NCBI GenBank assembly: GCA_009711805.1
Contig: VEMX01000052.1
Span: 44,467 to 108,466, forward strand
Reading direction: 5' to 3'
Origin: Balneolaceae bacterium
GTDB lineage: Bacteria > Bacteroidota > Rhodothermia > Balneolales > Balneolaceae
Length of the DNA stretch: 64,000 nucleotides
In this document: piece after piece, positions 9,623 through 19,470 of the stretch
Layout of the letters: each line of letters opens with the position of its first letter
How positions within the stretch are numbered: position 1 is the first letter of the stretch
The notes under the pieces: generated by a model
What the model saw: the letters and a program-made list of their open reading frames with translations, nothing else
Databases searched by the model: none
Told to the model about the DNA's origin: nothing
Position numbers and translations under genes: made by a program

Positions 9623-10429
9623 ATGGATCTTTTACAATCTTTTTTATTAGGACTCATCCAGGGACTTACCGAGTTTTTACCTATTTCAAGTTCGGGGCAT
9701 TTAGCGCTGACTAAGTTTTTTCTGGGGGGAGATCTCGAAGCAGGCATTACCTTTGAAGTGGTGGTTCATTTCGGAACGCTGTGCAGCATCCTTATCTATT
9801 ACCGGGAACTCATCGGTAATCTGTTAAAATCCGGAATAGGTTTTCTTGGATCCCCAAAACAAAAAAAATCAGATCCTGATGTGAAGATGCTGGGGTTTAT
9901 TTTGGTGAGTATGATCCCGGCCATGGCTGTCGGTTTTACCCTTGAGAGTTATATCGAAGAAGTGTTTTCTAACCAGGTAACCGTTTCTTCTATGTTATTG
10001 GTAACCGGCTGCATCCTTTTTGGGACCAAATTTATATCCGACAATGTAAAGCTGGTTAACCTGCCCCGGAGCTTTGTGATTGGCCTGGCCCAGGCCTTTG
10101 CTATACTGCCGGGCATCAGTCGCTCGGGATCTACCATTTCGATGGCTCTTTTCCTGGGAGTGCGAAGGGATGAAGCCGCTAATTTTTCGTTTCTGATGGT
10201 TATTCCGGTGATTGCCGGCGCCATGCTCCTGAAAGTAAAAGAGATGATAGAAGTGGGGGTAAGCGATGCCCAGATGCTGAGCTTAATTGTAGGCTTTTTT
10301 ACAGCATTTATATCCGGTTATTTCGCTCTCAAGTACCTGATCCTGATCCTTCGCCGCAAAGGCTTTCATTTCTTCGCCTACTACTGCTGGCTGGTTGGAG
10401 CCGCCGGACTCGCCTATTTCCTCATCTAA
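9623..10429 (+). CDS. uppP: Undecaprenyl-diphosphatase
   Basis: Integral membrane phosphatase (BacA/UppP family) that recycles undecaprenyl pyrophosphate to the lipid carrier for peptidoglycan synthesis; overproduction gives bacitracin resistance in other bacteria. 268 residues, about eight membrane spans. Both signature motifs are present: GLTEFLPISSSGH with catalytic E17 in the first helix region, and PGISRSGST with the conserved Arg near 169. Divergent from moxR, with a 75-bp gap. Confidence 0.95.
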   Translation: MDLLQSFLLGLIQGLTEFLPISSSGHLALTKFFLGGDLEAGITFEVVVHFGTLCSILIYYRELIGNLLKSGIGFLGSPKQKKSDPDVKMLGFILVSMIPAMAVGFTLESYIEEVFSNQVTVSSMLLVTGCILFGTKFISDNVKLVNLPRSFVIGLAQAFAILPGISRSGSTISMALFLGVRRDEAANFSFLMVIPVIAGAMLLKVKEMIEVGVSDAQMLSLIVGFFTAFISGYFALKYLILILRRKGFHFFAYYCWLVGAAGLAYFLI

Positions 10430-10433
10430 CCAA

Positions 10434-10510
10434 AAAACTAAAAACTCAAAACTCAAAACTGATAACTCAAAACTAACCACTCAAAACTCAAAACTAAAAA
10501 CTAAAAAACC
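10434..10510 (+). repeat. Degenerate AACTCAAAACT tandem repeat
   Basis: About 77 bp built from variants of AAAACTCAAAACT and AAAACTAA, directly after the uppP stop. Low-complexity, no coding potential; it lies between uppP and the predicted nuoJ promoter. Confidence 0.7.
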
Positions 10511-10530
10511 AAAATTCCCATCTCAAATCC

Positions 10531-10561
10531 TTGAAGCCGGAACGAAATATAGCTACCTTTC
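10531..10561 (+). promoter_or_regulatory. Bacteroidetes-type promoter for nuoJK
   Basis: TTG (10531-10533), 20-nt spacer, TACCTTTC (10554-10561), one mismatch from TAnnTTTG. It lies about 50 nt upstream of nuoJ. Confidence 0.4.
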
Positions 10562-10610
10562 GCCGCTCAAGTTGTGCCTTTAACCGGGTGCTCACAAATA
10601 ACCATTATTT

Positions 10611-11129
10611 ATGACTGTTTACATATTCATCGTACTTGCCGTACTGGCTATTGCTTCCGCACTTGCAATGGTGATCAATAAAAATGTGGTCAACAGTGCA
10701 CTGTTTCTGGTTCTGAACATGGTTTCATTGGCGGGGATATATCTTTTGCTGAATGCTCAGTTCCTGGCCATAATCCAGATTCTGGTATACGCCGGGGCTA
10801 TCATGGTCTTGTTTCTCTTTGTAATCATGTTATTGAATGTGGAGCAGGAAGAGAAGCTGTTCGACAAATTCAGAGTTAAATATTTTCTGGCGTTTTTGCT
10901 CGGTGTTGCGGTAACCGGGCAGATTTTTTACAGCCTTGCAGGTGTTACCGATATGCTTCCGGAAATTTCGGATAAAATGGCTGCAGTTGGTACAGTAGAG
11001 GCTGTGGGGGATGTTCTATTTACTACCTACCTCTTGCCCTTCGAATTAACAGCTATTCTGCTTACTGCCGCGGTGGTAGGAGCGCTTATGATAGCTCAGC
11101 ACAAAATTAAAAGAACAGAAGAGATATAA
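10611..11129 (+). CDS. nuoJ: NADH-quinone oxidoreductase subunit J
   Basis: Membrane-arm subunit of respiratory complex I. 172 residues, five predicted membrane helices. The conserved NuoJ core is visible: [22 protein letters not shown] (near 55-77), which forms the helix with the pi-bulge. Two bases separate it from nuoK. No other nuo gene is in the window, so complex I genes are split in this genome. Confidence 0.93.
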   Translation: MTVYIFIVLAVLAIASALAMVINKNVVNSALFLVLNMVSLAGIYLLLNAQFLAIIQILVYAGAIMVLFLFVIMLLNVEQEEKLFDKFRVKYFLAFLLGVAVTGQIFYSLAGVTDMLPEISDKMAAVGTVEAVGDVLFTTYLLPFELTAILLTAAVVGALMIAQHKIKRTEEI

Positions 11130-11131
11130 TT

Positions 11132-11434
11132 ATGTTAGAGATTGATTGGTTTCTGGCCGTTAGTGCTGTAATGTTTACCATCGGTATTATTGGGGTGTTG
11201 ATACGCCGTAATGCCATTGTGATTTTTATGTGTGTGGAATTGATGCTGAATGCCGTCAACCTGTCGCTGGTATCATTTGCAAGCTATCATGGCAATATAG
11301 ATGGACAGATATTGGTATTCTTCGCTCTTGCGGTAGCCGCAGCGGAGGCCGTTGTAGGGCTTGCTATTATCATTGCCATCTATCGCAATAATCTGTCGGT
11401 GGATGTGAGCAAGATCAACTTGCTGCGCTGGTAG
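11132..11434 (+). CDS. nuoK: NADH-quinone oxidoreductase subunit K
   Basis: Small antiporter-like membrane subunit of complex I. 100 residues with three helices. The two membrane glutamates essential for proton transfer in E. coli NuoK are present at the same numbers, E36 ([11 protein letters not shown]) and E72 ([10 protein letters not shown]). A terminator follows, so nuoLMN are not co-transcribed from here. Confidence 0.95.
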   Translation: MLEIDWFLAVSAVMFTIGIIGVLIRRNAIVIFMCVELMLNAVNLSLVSFASYHGNIDGQILVFFALAVAAAEAVVGLAIIIAIYRNNLSVDVSKINLLRW

Positions 11435-11460
11435 AAAAATATTTTAAACGAATGTTACAA

Positions 11461-11493
11461 AGCCCTGCGGATACTGATTCGGAGGGCTTTTTT
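11461..11493 (+). terminator. Rho-independent terminator of nuoJK
   Basis: Stem AGCCCT / AGGGCT with a 16-nt loop and a six-T tail, 27 nt after nuoK. Confidence 0.8.
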
Positions 11494-11629
11494 GTTGATG
11501 AACCGAATAGCGATCTTCCAACTTCCTAATGACGCACCGCGTGCACCCGATGAGGGTTCATTGATAGCATTAGCTGCCATGAACACCGAGACGACCACGG
11601 TCTGAGCATCCCAGTTCCCTCCAATGGGT

Positions 11630-11737
11630 CCCAAAATCTCAAAAGTAAGTAAACGATCTATTGGTTAGTCAGGCAAGTCCTCTCCTCCAGGAGAGGATTT
11701 CCCCATAAGGGGTGCCTTCGGCAAGGTGAGGTGAAAG
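11630..11737. repeat. About 107-bp dispersed repeat, copy 1
   Basis: Matches the reverse complement of 58766-58871 along its whole length with only a few changes. It contains CTCTCCTCCAGGAGAG and CCCCATAAGGGG palindromes. The rest of the 347-bp gap 11494-11840 holds no gene I can support. Confidence 0.8.
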
Positions 11738-11840
11738 TTCACAACCTATTGGTGCTTCTAACCCATTTTTACCCATAAGGGATGCCCACGGCAAAAGACT
11801 CATCAAGGTATTTTGAGTGGTTCTTTAATGCAGATCCGGG

Positions 11841-12410
11841 TTATCCCCAAACCCTGAGCAGTAGAAAAACGAGCACACCGGTTACGGATACATAAAGCCA
11901 CACAGGAAAAGTCCAGCGGGAGATTTTGCGGTGGGTTTTAAATTTTCCGGAAAGAGAGTAGTAAAAACTGGAAAGGATGAGCGGAACCAGGAATACACTT
12001 AGAATGATATGACTGATCAGAATAAAGAAATAAAAATACCGAATAGCACCTTCTCCCATAAACTTGGTGTCGCCCACAAAATGATGGTATGTAACATAGC
12101 TGACTAAGAACAAAGAAGAGGTTACAAAGGCAGTCAGCATATATTGCATATGTTTTTGAAAGTTTTTTCGTTTAATCTCCCGAAAACCCAACAACAGAAA
12201 AATTACACTTAATGAATTAAGTGTGGCATTTACGACAGAAAGATGTTTAACCCAGTCCGGGGCACTCTCTGCGCTTCCTTTAAAATAGATAACCCAAAAA
12301 AGAAAACCGGCTGCAGCCAGGCTCAGGCCTAATATAATAGCAATGGCCTTTTTAGTGCTAATCTGTTCTAAGATGCGGGATGATTCAGGAAGGGTAAACT
12401 CTTTAGACAT
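11841..12410 (-). CDS. DUF420 family membrane protein (CtaM-like oxidase assembly factor)
   Basis: About 190 residues with five or six membrane helices and the DUF420 pattern (FLLLGFREIKRKN, SYVTYHHFVGDT, FYFFILISHIILS, RKISRWTFPVWLYVSVTGV). Family members such as Bacillus YozB/CtaM are needed to assemble caa3/aa3 oxidase, and the gene lies divergent to the act-cox operon, which fits. I chose the ATG at 12410: the longer frame from 12464 adds an unlikely N-terminus, and a promoter box TAACTTTG (12445-12438) sits between the two starts. Confidence 0.85.
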   Translation of the reverse strand: MSKEFTLPESSRILEQISTKKAIAIILGLSLAAAGFLFWVIYFKGSAESAPDWVKHLSVVNATLNSLSVIFLLLGFREIKRKNFQKHMQYMLTAFVTSSLFLVSYVTYHHFVGDTKFMGEGAIRYFYFFILISHIILSVFLVPLILSSFYYSLSGKFKTHRKISRWTFPVWLYVSVTGVLVFLLLRVWG

Positions 12411-12437
12411 AATGTAAGATAGATTTTGGTTGCTGTA

Positions 12438-12445
12438 CAAAGTTA
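12438..12445 (-). promoter_or_regulatory. -7 box for the DUF420 gene
   Basis: TAACTTTG on the minus strand is a full TAnnTTTG match. It lies about 28 nt before the ATG at 12410. The nearest upstream TTG is only 16 nt away, so the -33 part is unconvincing. Confidence 0.35.
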
Positions 12446-12600
12446 AAGGATCCGTTACTGCCAAGCTAAAATTTCAATTCTATTTTTTGAGGCATTTTAG
12501 TGAAATGTACTTTATCTTTGTGCTCAAATTAATTTCATTTTGAGTGGAGTCACAAATCGTCTATTTAGAACACGTTTAAATAAGTGACTATTCGTCCTTT

Positions 12601-12635
12601 TTGTTCAAATTAGTAAGAAAAAATTGATAGATTTG
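12601..12635 (+). promoter_or_regulatory. Candidate promoter of the act-sco-cox operon
   Basis: TAGATTTG (12628-12635) fits TAnnTTTG, with TTTTTG ending at 12603 (24-nt spacer, slightly long). A second candidate, TATCTTTG at 12513-12520 with a TTG 23 nt upstream, lies earlier in the same gap. Both point towards actA. Confidence 0.4.
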
Positions 12636-12695
12636 CGCGGCTTCAAAATGGGAGCATATTTGCTCGATACGTAAACAAAAAAATCAGCAATCTTT

Positions 12696-13340
12696 ATGGC
12701 GCAGATTTTCCCAAAGTGGACAAATCAGGTACCTCGCAAAATACTAATTGGATTAATCGTTCTACTGAACGCTGTTGTATTTAGTATTTGGTACTTTTTC
12801 TCACCTGAATACACCGATGTCGGATACGCTCCGGAACAACCCGTACCTTATAGTCACAAACTTCACGTAGATAAACTGGGGTTGGATTGTCAATATTGTC
12901 ATACCCAGGTTTTTGAGTCGAAGCAGGCAAATGTACCTGCCACTCAAACATGTATGAATTGTCATACCTACGTTAAAACGGAAAGCGAAAAGCTGGCTAA
13001 AGTCAGGGAGAGTTGGGAGACAGGTGAAGCCATTGAATGGATTCGCGTGCACAACCTGGCCGATTATGCATATTTCGACCACTCGGCACACGTAACTGTA
13101 GGTGTGGGATGTGAGAGCTGTCACGGAAGAGTTGATAAGATGGACGTTGTTTACCAGGCTGAACCTCTGAGTATGGGATGGTGCCTTGATTGCCATCGTG
13201 AGCCTGAAAAATATATCCGTCCTGTAGAAGAAGTAACTACAATGGGGTATAGTGTTGAAAATCAGTTAGAGCTTGGCAGGTCGCTGGTTAATAAGAATAA
13301 CATCCATCCACCAACCTATTGTCAGGGCTGCCATTATTAA
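12696..13340 (+). CDS. actA: Alternative complex III subunit ActA, pentaheme cytochrome c
   Basis: Periplasmic multiheme electron-transfer subunit of the quinol:cytochrome c/caa3 oxidoreductase (ACIII). 214 residues: one N-terminal membrane anchor (about 15-35) and exactly five CXXCH heme-binding motifs at 65-69, 86-90, 139-143, 163-167 and 209-213, the ActA count. First gene of the operon; its TAA stop overlaps the actB ATG by one base, which implies translational coupling. Confidence 0.95.
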   Translation: MAQIFPKWTNQVPRKILIGLIVLLNAVVFSIWYFFSPEYTDVGYAPEQPVPYSHKLHVDKLGLDCQYCHTQVFESKQANVPATQTCMNCHTYVKTESEKLAKVRESWETGEAIEWIRVHNLADYAYFDHSAHVTVGVGCESCHGRVDKMDVVYQAEPLSMGWCLDCHREPEKYIRPVEEVTTMGYSVENQLELGRSLVNKNNIHPPTYCQGCHY

Positions 13341-16300
13341 TGAAGGATCTTGAATCTACCAAACAACCGATGAGCGAAGTTAAAGAAACTACTTACTGGA
13401 AAAGCTTAAATGAATTGGCTCAGAATCAGGAATATAAAGAATTCACTGAGCGTGAATTTCCTGAGAATGCAACCGAGTTAACAGATGGTGTTTCCCGGCG
13501 CGGTTTTTTACGCGTTATGGGTGCTTCTATTGCCCTTGCCGGTTTTGCGGCTTGTCGCCGGCCAGTTCAAAAAATACTCCCCTATTCTAAACAACCTGAG
13601 AATGTTGTTCAGGGAGTACCCTTATATTATGCAACGTCTATGCCCTTTCAGGGGAATTTAATAGGTCTGGTTGCAGAGAATCACGAGGGGCGTCCTACCA
13701 AATTAGAAGGGAATGAAAAGCACCCTGCCAGTCAGGGCAACAGCAGCATCTTTAACCAGGCTGCTGTTCTTGCTTTGTATGATCCCGATCGCTCACACTC
13801 TCCTTTATATAATGGGGAGAAAGCAACATTGGAAGATTTTACCGCTTTTGCTAAATCACATTTCGGGAATACCAATCAAAATGTGGTTTTTATTAGCGAG
13901 GCCAATTCTTCGCCTACTTATAATACGTTGAAAGAGCAGGCACTGGCTAAGTTCCCGAATGCACAATGGGTTACCTATGAGCCTTTTGGAGAAGAAAATG
14001 TACTTGAAGGGAATCGTATTGCTTTAGGGCAGCGCCTGAGAAGTTACTACAACTTTTTGAATGCCGATGTCATCGTTTCTTTGAATGATGATGTATTAAG
14101 TGCTACCCATCCCAACCATATTGAGTACTCCAAACAAATTACATCGGGAAGGAAAGTAACCAGCCCTGATGATGAGATGAATCGCATTTATGTTGTGGAA
14201 GACTCTTTCTCAGCTACCGGTTCATATGCTGATCACCGCCTGAAAGTGAAAGCAAGCGAAATTGAAGCCTTTACATATGCACTGGCATCGGCGCTTTCCG
14301 ATCGGGTAAATGGCCTGGGGGCCTTTAGTGGGCACAGTAATCAGTTTTCTGATCATAAGTGGGTTACCGTTCTTGCAGACGAATTAGCTGCCAATGCCGG
14401 GCGTAGTGCTTTTTCTGTTGGAAGTGAGCATAGCGCTCAAACACATGCAGCAGTAGCGGCTATTAACCTGGCTCTTGGTAATGTGGGTAATACTGTTTCT
14501 TATTTGGAGGTTCCACATGTAGATGAACAGAACAATAGTGAAGCTTTTGCAGAAGCTGTTTCAGCTATGCAAAGCGGCTCAGTAGACACCGTAGTGTTGG
14601 TAGGAGCCAACCCGGTTTACAACGCTCCTGCAGATCTTGAATTTGAGAAAGCCCTGGCTAAGGTAGGTACAGTAGTAAGTCTTTCGGATTATGTAGACGA
14701 GACTTCTGCGAAAGCAAGCTGGCATGTAAATCGTGCACATTTCCTCGAAGCTTGGGGTGATGGTCACTCGTGCGGTGGGGTGCGATCGGTAATTCAGCCG
14801 CAGATACAACCTTTGCATAATGGTATTAGCGAAATAGAATTTTTAAACCGGATTGTGAACGGAAGTACCGAAACAGGGTATGAGCTTGTTCAGGATACAT
14901 TCGCTAATTATTTCACCTCAGGTTTTGAAGCAAGATGGAATACATTACTTCATGATGGTTTGGACCCTGACACTTCATTTGATGCTGCATCCGTAAGCTT
15001 GAGTGGAGGATTTGCTTCCACCATGCGTTCGGCAACAGCTAATGTAAGTCCTGTGTCTGGTATAGAAGTAGTAGTGCGCCCGGATGCCACTTTGTATGAC
15101 GGTCGCTTTGCTAACTTGGGATGGCTGCAGGAATTGCCTGATCCAATGACAAAAATCACTTGGGATAATGTGGCATTGATGAGCCCGGCAACAGCAGAAG
15201 AGCTTGGTGTTGAAAATGAAGATGTGGTAAGTGTCACTGTTAATGGAACTTCAATTGATATTGCAGCCTGGATTCAGCCTGGCCATGTGGATAATAGTGT
15301 TACATTAACGGCTGGTTATGGACGTGAAGGTATTGGGCGTGTGGCTACTTCATATATCGATTATACCGCCGGTGGAGTTGATACATATCCATTGAGAAGT
15401 ACGTCCAATATGTTGTACGCATCTGCTCAGGTATCTGCTACTGGCAATACGTATGAAATTGCTTGTGTTCAGGATCATCACAGTCTTGAAGGGCGTGATA
15501 TGTACCGCCAGGCAACCCTGGAGGAATACAAAGACAACCCTGACTTTGCTTCCTACAAAGAGGTACACGGTTATGAAGTGCCCGGTCTGGAAGCAGCCGA
15601 ACATAATGGGGAAGACGAACCTATTTCACTCTTTAACGAGCAAGCATATCCGGATCATGAACCACAGTGGGGGATGGCCATTGACCTGAACTCCTGTTTT
15701 GGATGCGGAACCTGTATTATTGCCTGTCAGTCAGAGAATAACATCCCTGTCATCGGTAAGAAAGAAGTGAAGGTGGGGCGTGAGATGCACTGGATTCGCA
15801 ATGACCGCTATTATGTAGGCGAAGATGCGGAATCTCCGCAGGCTGTTCATCAGCCAGTACCTTGTATGCATTGCGAGCTGGCTCCCTGCGAACAGGTTTG
15901 CCCGGTTGCAGCTACCACACACAGCGAAGATGGCATGAACCAGATGACCTACAACCGTTGTATAGGTACCCGCTATTGCGCCAATAACTGCCCGTACAAA
16001 GTGCGTCGATTCAACTTCTTTAACTACACTAAAGAATATTTAACAACGGGCGATGATCCGGATATCATCCAGATGGCAATGAATCCCGATGTAACTGTCC
16101 GTTTCCGTGGTGTGATGGAGAAATGCACCTATTGTGCTCAGCGTGTGAACCGGGCCAAGATAGATGCCAAAAAAGAAACAGGCTCAGCTAAACCGGCCGA
16201 CGGTGCCGTTAAAACAGCATGCCAGCAGGCTTGTCCAGCAGACGCCATCTACTTTGGTGACTTGACGGATGACAACAGCCAGGTTGCACAGATGAAACGC

Positions 16301-16396
16301 AACAAACGTAATTATCAAATGCTTGAAGAGCTTAATACCAGGGCTCGTACCTCTTATATGGCAAAACTGAGAAACCCAAACCCGGCTTTAGCCTAA
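13340..16396 (+). CDS. actB: Alternative complex III subunit ActB, molybdopterin-oxidoreductase-like iron-sulfur protein
   Basis: Large periplasmic subunit combining a molybdopterin oxidoreductase-like domain (no cofactor is bound in characterised ACIII) with a four-cluster Fe-S domain. About 1018 residues. Near the N-terminus a twin-arginine motif SRRGFLRVMG is followed by a lipobox-like LAGFAAC. The C-terminal third holds the cysteine sets CFGCGTCIIAC, CMHCELAPCEQVCP, CIGTRYCANNCP and CTYCAQR with CQQACP. A longer frame could start at 13319, but the ATG at 13340 overlaps the actA stop and gives a natural start. Confidence 0.95.
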   Translation: MKDLESTKQPMSEVKETTYWKSLNELAQNQEYKEFTEREFPENATELTDGVSRRGFLRVMGASIALAGFAACRRPVQKILPYSKQPENVVQGVPLYYATSMPFQGNLIGLVAENHEGRPTKLEGNEKHPASQGNSSIFNQAAVLALYDPDRSHSPLYNGEKATLEDFTAFAKSHFGNTNQNVVFISEANSSPTYNTLKEQALAKFPNAQWVTYEPFGEENVLEGNRIALGQRLRSYYNFLNADVIVSLNDDVLSATHPNHIEYSKQITSGRKVTSPDDEMNRIYVVEDSFSATGSYADHRLKVKASEIEAFTYALASALSDRVNGLGAFSGHSNQFSDHKWVTVLADELAANAGRSAFSVGSEHSAQTHAAVAAINLALGNVGNTVSYLEVPHVDEQNNSEAFAEAVSAMQSGSVDTVVLVGANPVYNAPADLEFEKALAKVGTVVSLSDYVDETSAKASWHVNRAHFLEAWGDGHSCGGVRSVIQPQIQPLHNGISEIEFLNRIVNGSTETGYELVQDTFANYFTSGFEARWNTLLHDGLDPDTSFDAASVSLSGGFASTMRSATANVSPVSGIEVVVRPDATLYDGRFANLGWLQELPDPMTKITWDNVALMSPATAEELGVENEDVVSVTVNGTSIDIAAWIQPGHVDNSVTLTAGYGREGIGRVATSYIDYTAGGVDTYPLRSTSNMLYASAQVSATGNTYEIACVQDHHSLEGRDMYRQATLEEYKDNPDFASYKEVHGYEVPGLEAAEHNGEDEPISLFNEQAYPDHEPQWGMAIDLNSCFGCGTCIIACQSENNIPVIGKKEVKVGREMHWIRNDRYYVGEDAESPQAVHQPVPCMHCELAPCEQVCPVAATTHSEDGMNQMTYNRCIGTRYCANNCPYKVRRFNFFNYTKEYLTTGDDPDIIQMAMNPDVTVRFRGVMEKCTYCAQRVNRAKIDAKKETGSAKPADGAVKTACQQACPADAIYFGDLTDDNSQVAQMKRNKRNYQMLEELNTRARTSYMAKLRNPNPALA

Positions 16397-16422
16397 GAAA
16401 TTAATCAGGAATACAATCCAAG

Positions 16423-17850
16423 ATGAGTAAATACGAATACGTAAAGGAACCTGCTCTTGTAAAAGGCGATCACGACTTTTCGAGTCTTACAAGGCTGGTT
16501 ACAGACATAAACTTACGACCTACTCCCAAAGCGTGGTATGTAGCAATGATAGGAGCCAATACGCTTCTGTTTGTTATGATTGCTGCTATAGGTTATCTGA
16601 TTTGGGAAGGAACGGGTATTTGGGGATTAACAAACCCTGTAGGCTGGGGATGGGCTATTATTAACTTTGTATGGTGGGTTGGTATTGGCCACGCCGGAAC
16701 CCTGATTTCAGCTATTTTATTCCTGTTCCGGCAAGACTGGCGTACTGCCATTAACCGTTTTGCCGAGGCCATGACCATTTTTGCCGTAATGTGTGCCGGT
16801 GTATTCCCAGCTATTCACGTTGGGCGTATCTGGGTGATCTACTGGGTATTTCCTATTCCCAACCAAATGCAGATGTGGCCGAACTTCAACAGTCCGCTGT
16901 TATGGGATGTGTTTGCGGTAAGTACCTATTTCACCGTCTCGCTGTTATTCTGGTATGTAGGTCTTGTGCCCGACCTTGCTACTATTCGTGACCGGGCAAC
17001 CAGCAAAATTCGCAAGATTTGTTATGGGATTTTCTCTCTCGGATGGACGGGAAGTAACCGCCACTGGTGGAATTACGAGAAAGCATATATGATACTTGCC
17101 GGTTTGGCAACACCATTGGTGCTTTCGGTACACACTATTGTATCATTTGACTTTGCCGTTTCCATGATCCCGGGATGGCACACCACTATTTTCCCTCCCT
17201 ATTTTGTTGCCGGTGCCATTTTCTCAGGTTTTGCCATGGTGCTTACGCTCATGCTTGTAGCCCGGAAAATTTACGGCATGAAAGATATTATGACCAACGA
17301 CCATATGGAGAAGATGAATATCATTATCCTGGTAACCGGTTCTATGGTAGGTTTTGCCTACATGATGGAGTTTTTTATTGCCTGGTACAGCGGTGTTGAA
17401 TATGAAAAAGCCATTTTTATGCTGAGAGCAACCGGGCCTTATGCATGGGCATACTGGACAATGATGACCTGTAACGTGCTTTCGCCTCAGTTCTTCTGGT
17501 TCAAGAAATTACGACGAAGTGTTGGTTTTACGTTCTTTATTTCGATAGTCGTAAACATTGGTATGTGGTTCGAGCGATTTGTGATTACCGTTACTTCGCT
17601 CGCCAACGATTATTTACCCTCCAGTTGGGATTATTATTCCCCAACCATTTGGGATGTGCTTACTTATGTAGGAACCTTTGGGTTATTTTTCACCATGTTC
17701 CTGTTGTTCCTCCGCTTCCTGCCGATGGTTGCTCTGGCCGAAATTAAAGCTGTGACACCACAAGCAGATCCACATAATTATGATGAGGAAACCAAAGAAT
17801 TCATTCCACCAAAAGTAGAAGTACCTGAACCTCAAGCTCAGAAGGTTTAA
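16423..17850 (+). CDS. actC: Alternative complex III subunit ActC, NrfD-like membrane protein
   Basis: Quinol-oxidising integral membrane subunit of the NrfD/PsrC family. 475 residues with about ten membrane helices; conserved stretches include [25 protein letters not shown] and [11 protein letters not shown]. The C-terminal tail is cytoplasmic and Pro/Glu-rich. Lies between actB and actD, as in other ACIII operons. ActF is its paralogue. Confidence 0.94.
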   Translation: MSKYEYVKEPALVKGDHDFSSLTRLVTDINLRPTPKAWYVAMIGANTLLFVMIAAIGYLIWEGTGIWGLTNPVGWGWAIINFVWWVGIGHAGTLISAILFLFRQDWRTAINRFAEAMTIFAVMCAGVFPAIHVGRIWVIYWVFPIPNQMQMWPNFNSPLLWDVFAVSTYFTVSLLFWYVGLVPDLATIRDRATSKIRKICYGIFSLGWTGSNRHWWNYEKAYMILAGLATPLVLSVHTIVSFDFAVSMIPGWHTTIFPPYFVAGAIFSGFAMVLTLMLVARKIYGMKDIMTNDHMEKMNIIILVTGSMVGFAYMMEFFIAWYSGVEYEKAIFMLRATGPYAWAYWTMMTCNVLSPQFFWFKKLRRSVGFTFFISIVVNIGMWFERFVITVTSLANDYLPSSWDYYSPTIWDVLTYVGTFGLFFTMFLLFLRFLPMVALAEIKAVTPQADPHNYDEETKEFIPPKVEVPEPQAQKV

Positions 17851-17854
17851 GATT

Positions 17855-18400
17855 ATGAGTGCAAACAACGAACAAACGTTATATGGCATCCTTGCTGAAT
17901 ACAGAAATCCGAAAGAATTGATTGATGTAGCCAGGGAAGTTTCAAAGACAGGATATCAGAAGTGGGATACCTTTAGTCCTTACCCCATACATGGGATGGA
18001 TAAGGCCATGAAACTAAAAAAATCAAAACTTGGCTGGATTGTATTTGCCCACGGAATGGTTGGTTTTTTAGGAGCTGTAACCATGATGTATTTTATGGCT
18101 GTGGCAGATTATCCCACCAATATAAGTGGTAAGCCTTTTCTGAATGGTCCGGCGTGGGTACCTATTACATTTGAGCTTACGGTACTTTTGTCTTCATTTG
18201 GAGCAGTTTTTGGAATGTTTTTCTTAAACGGACTTCCAAAACTACACAATCCTCTTTTTAACGCACCCCGTTTTAAAAAAGCTACCGATGATGGCTTTTT
18301 TGTATGCATTGAAGCAGGCGATTCTTTATTCGATAAAGAAAAAGTAAAAAAGCTTTTGGAAGAAGCCGGAGCTACCCATATAGAGGAGGTGTATGAATAA
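17855..18400 (+). CDS. actD: Alternative complex III subunit ActD (DUF3341)
   Basis: Membrane subunit of ACIII. 181 residues: an N-terminal cytoplasmic alpha/beta part (LYGILAEYRNPKELIDVAREV, YDTFSPYPIHGMDKAM-like), two membrane helices (about 60-80 and 105-125), then a C-terminal domain containing DDGFFVCIEAGD. This is the DUF3341 layout. Starts 4 bp after actC and overlaps actE by 8 bp. Confidence 0.92.
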   Translation: MSANNEQTLYGILAEYRNPKELIDVAREVSKTGYQKWDTFSPYPIHGMDKAMKLKKSKLGWIVFAHGMVGFLGAVTMMYFMAVADYPTNISGKPFLNGPAWVPITFELTVLLSSFGAVFGMFFLNGLPKLHNPLFNAPRFKKATDDGFFVCIEAGDSLFDKEKVKKLLEEAGATHIEEVYE

Positions 18401-19445
18401 GGAGAACCATCAACTATCTTTTTCAGATAAACTGAATAGCATTACGATGAAAGGATTTTTCAAAATTGCAGGTATTCTTGCCCTGGGTTATACACTTACG
18501 GCCTGCCAGGGACAGCTTTCCGAAAAGCCCCCTGTACACCCCGTATTGAATATGGATCAGCAGCCCCGAAAAGAAGCACAGGAAGAGAATAATTTCTTTG
18601 CAGACGGACGTTCCATGCGCCAACCGGTGGAAGGTACCGTAGCCCGGGGATTTAATACTACTTCAGACCTCGAATATTATAAAGGGGAAACCCCCGAAGG
18701 CGAGTGGATTGAAGAGATGCCTGTTGAGATGACACGTTCATTCCTGTACCGGGGTAAAAAACAGTACGAAGTGTTCTGTTCGGTTTGTCATGGTAAAACC
18801 GGTGCAGGCGATGGCATTGTAATAACGGGAAATTACGGATTAGTACCGGCTCCTGCCTATCACGACATAAGATTAAAAAATGCTCCTGACGGACTGCTCT
18901 ACAGTGCTATAGCAAATGGTGTGCGAACGATGCCATCCTATGCTACCCAAATTAAGGTAAAAGACCGCTGGGCTATCGTAGCCTATATTCGGGCGTTGCA
19001 GGAAAGCCAGAGCATTACAGAAGATGAGTTGGAGCAATATGATGTGGATATTGCAGCCCTCAATGAAGAATATGCACAAGAACAAGCTCTGCAGGATTCA
19101 CTGGAAGCTGCCAAAGAACCTGAAGAGGCTCCTGAAGCTACGATTGCCCTTGGTAAGCAAGTATCAGCCGGGAATGGTTGTGTTGCCTGCCATAGTAGTG
19201 ACGGATCTCCTGGTATAGGCCCATCATGGGGTGGGGTATTGGGAAGTACGGCTGAGGTTGTAACTCAGGATGGCGAAACGATTACGATCACCAAGGATGA
19301 AGATTACATCAGGGAATCCATCGTTTCCCCTAACGCTAAGAAAGACGTGGAATACGAAAATAGTGTTATGGCTCCTTTCAGTCATTTGCCCGAACATGAA
19401 ATTGAATCCCTCGTTCTATACATAAAATCACTGAGCGATAACTAA
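18393..19445 (+). CDS. actE: Alternative complex III subunit ActE with an additional C-terminal cytochrome c domain
   Basis: Periplasmic lipoprotein cytochrome. 350 residues from the ATG that overlaps actD; an internal ATG at 18447 directly precedes a lipoprotein signal ending LTACQG and may be the true start. Domain 1 has heme motif CSVCH, as expected of mono-heme ActE. After an acidic Glu/Ala linker comes a second cytochrome c domain with CVACH. Its segment TITKDEDYIRESIVSPNAK closely resembles the cytochrome domain fused to CoxB downstream, suggesting domain sharing between ACIII and the oxidase. Confidence 0.92.
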   Translation: MNKENHQLSFSDKLNSITMKGFFKIAGILALGYTLTACQGQLSEKPPVHPVLNMDQQPRKEAQEENNFFADGRSMRQPVEGTVARGFNTTSDLEYYKGETPEGEWIEEMPVEMTRSFLYRGKKQYEVFCSVCHGKTGAGDGIVITGNYGLVPAPAYHDIRLKNAPDGLLYSAIANGVRTMPSYATQIKVKDRWAIVAYIRALQESQSITEDELEQYDVDIAALNEEYAQEQALQDSLEAAKEPEEAPEATIALGKQVSAGNGCVACHSSDGSPGIGPSWGGVLGSTAEVVTQDGETITITKDEDYIRESIVSPNAKKDVEYENSVMAPFSHLPEHEIESLVLYIKSLSDN

Positions 19446-19470
19446 GACATTTGCTTAATTCAGACATACA

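Noticed and set aside
10434..10510. AACTCAAAACT array considered as a CRISPR-like array
   Set aside because: No spacers of regular length and no cas genes; a low-complexity tandem repeat. No CRISPR array is seen anywhere in the window.
12411..12464. Longer N-terminus for the DUF420 protein
   Set aside because: A TAACTTTG promoter box lies between the two starts and the added residues do not fit the family.
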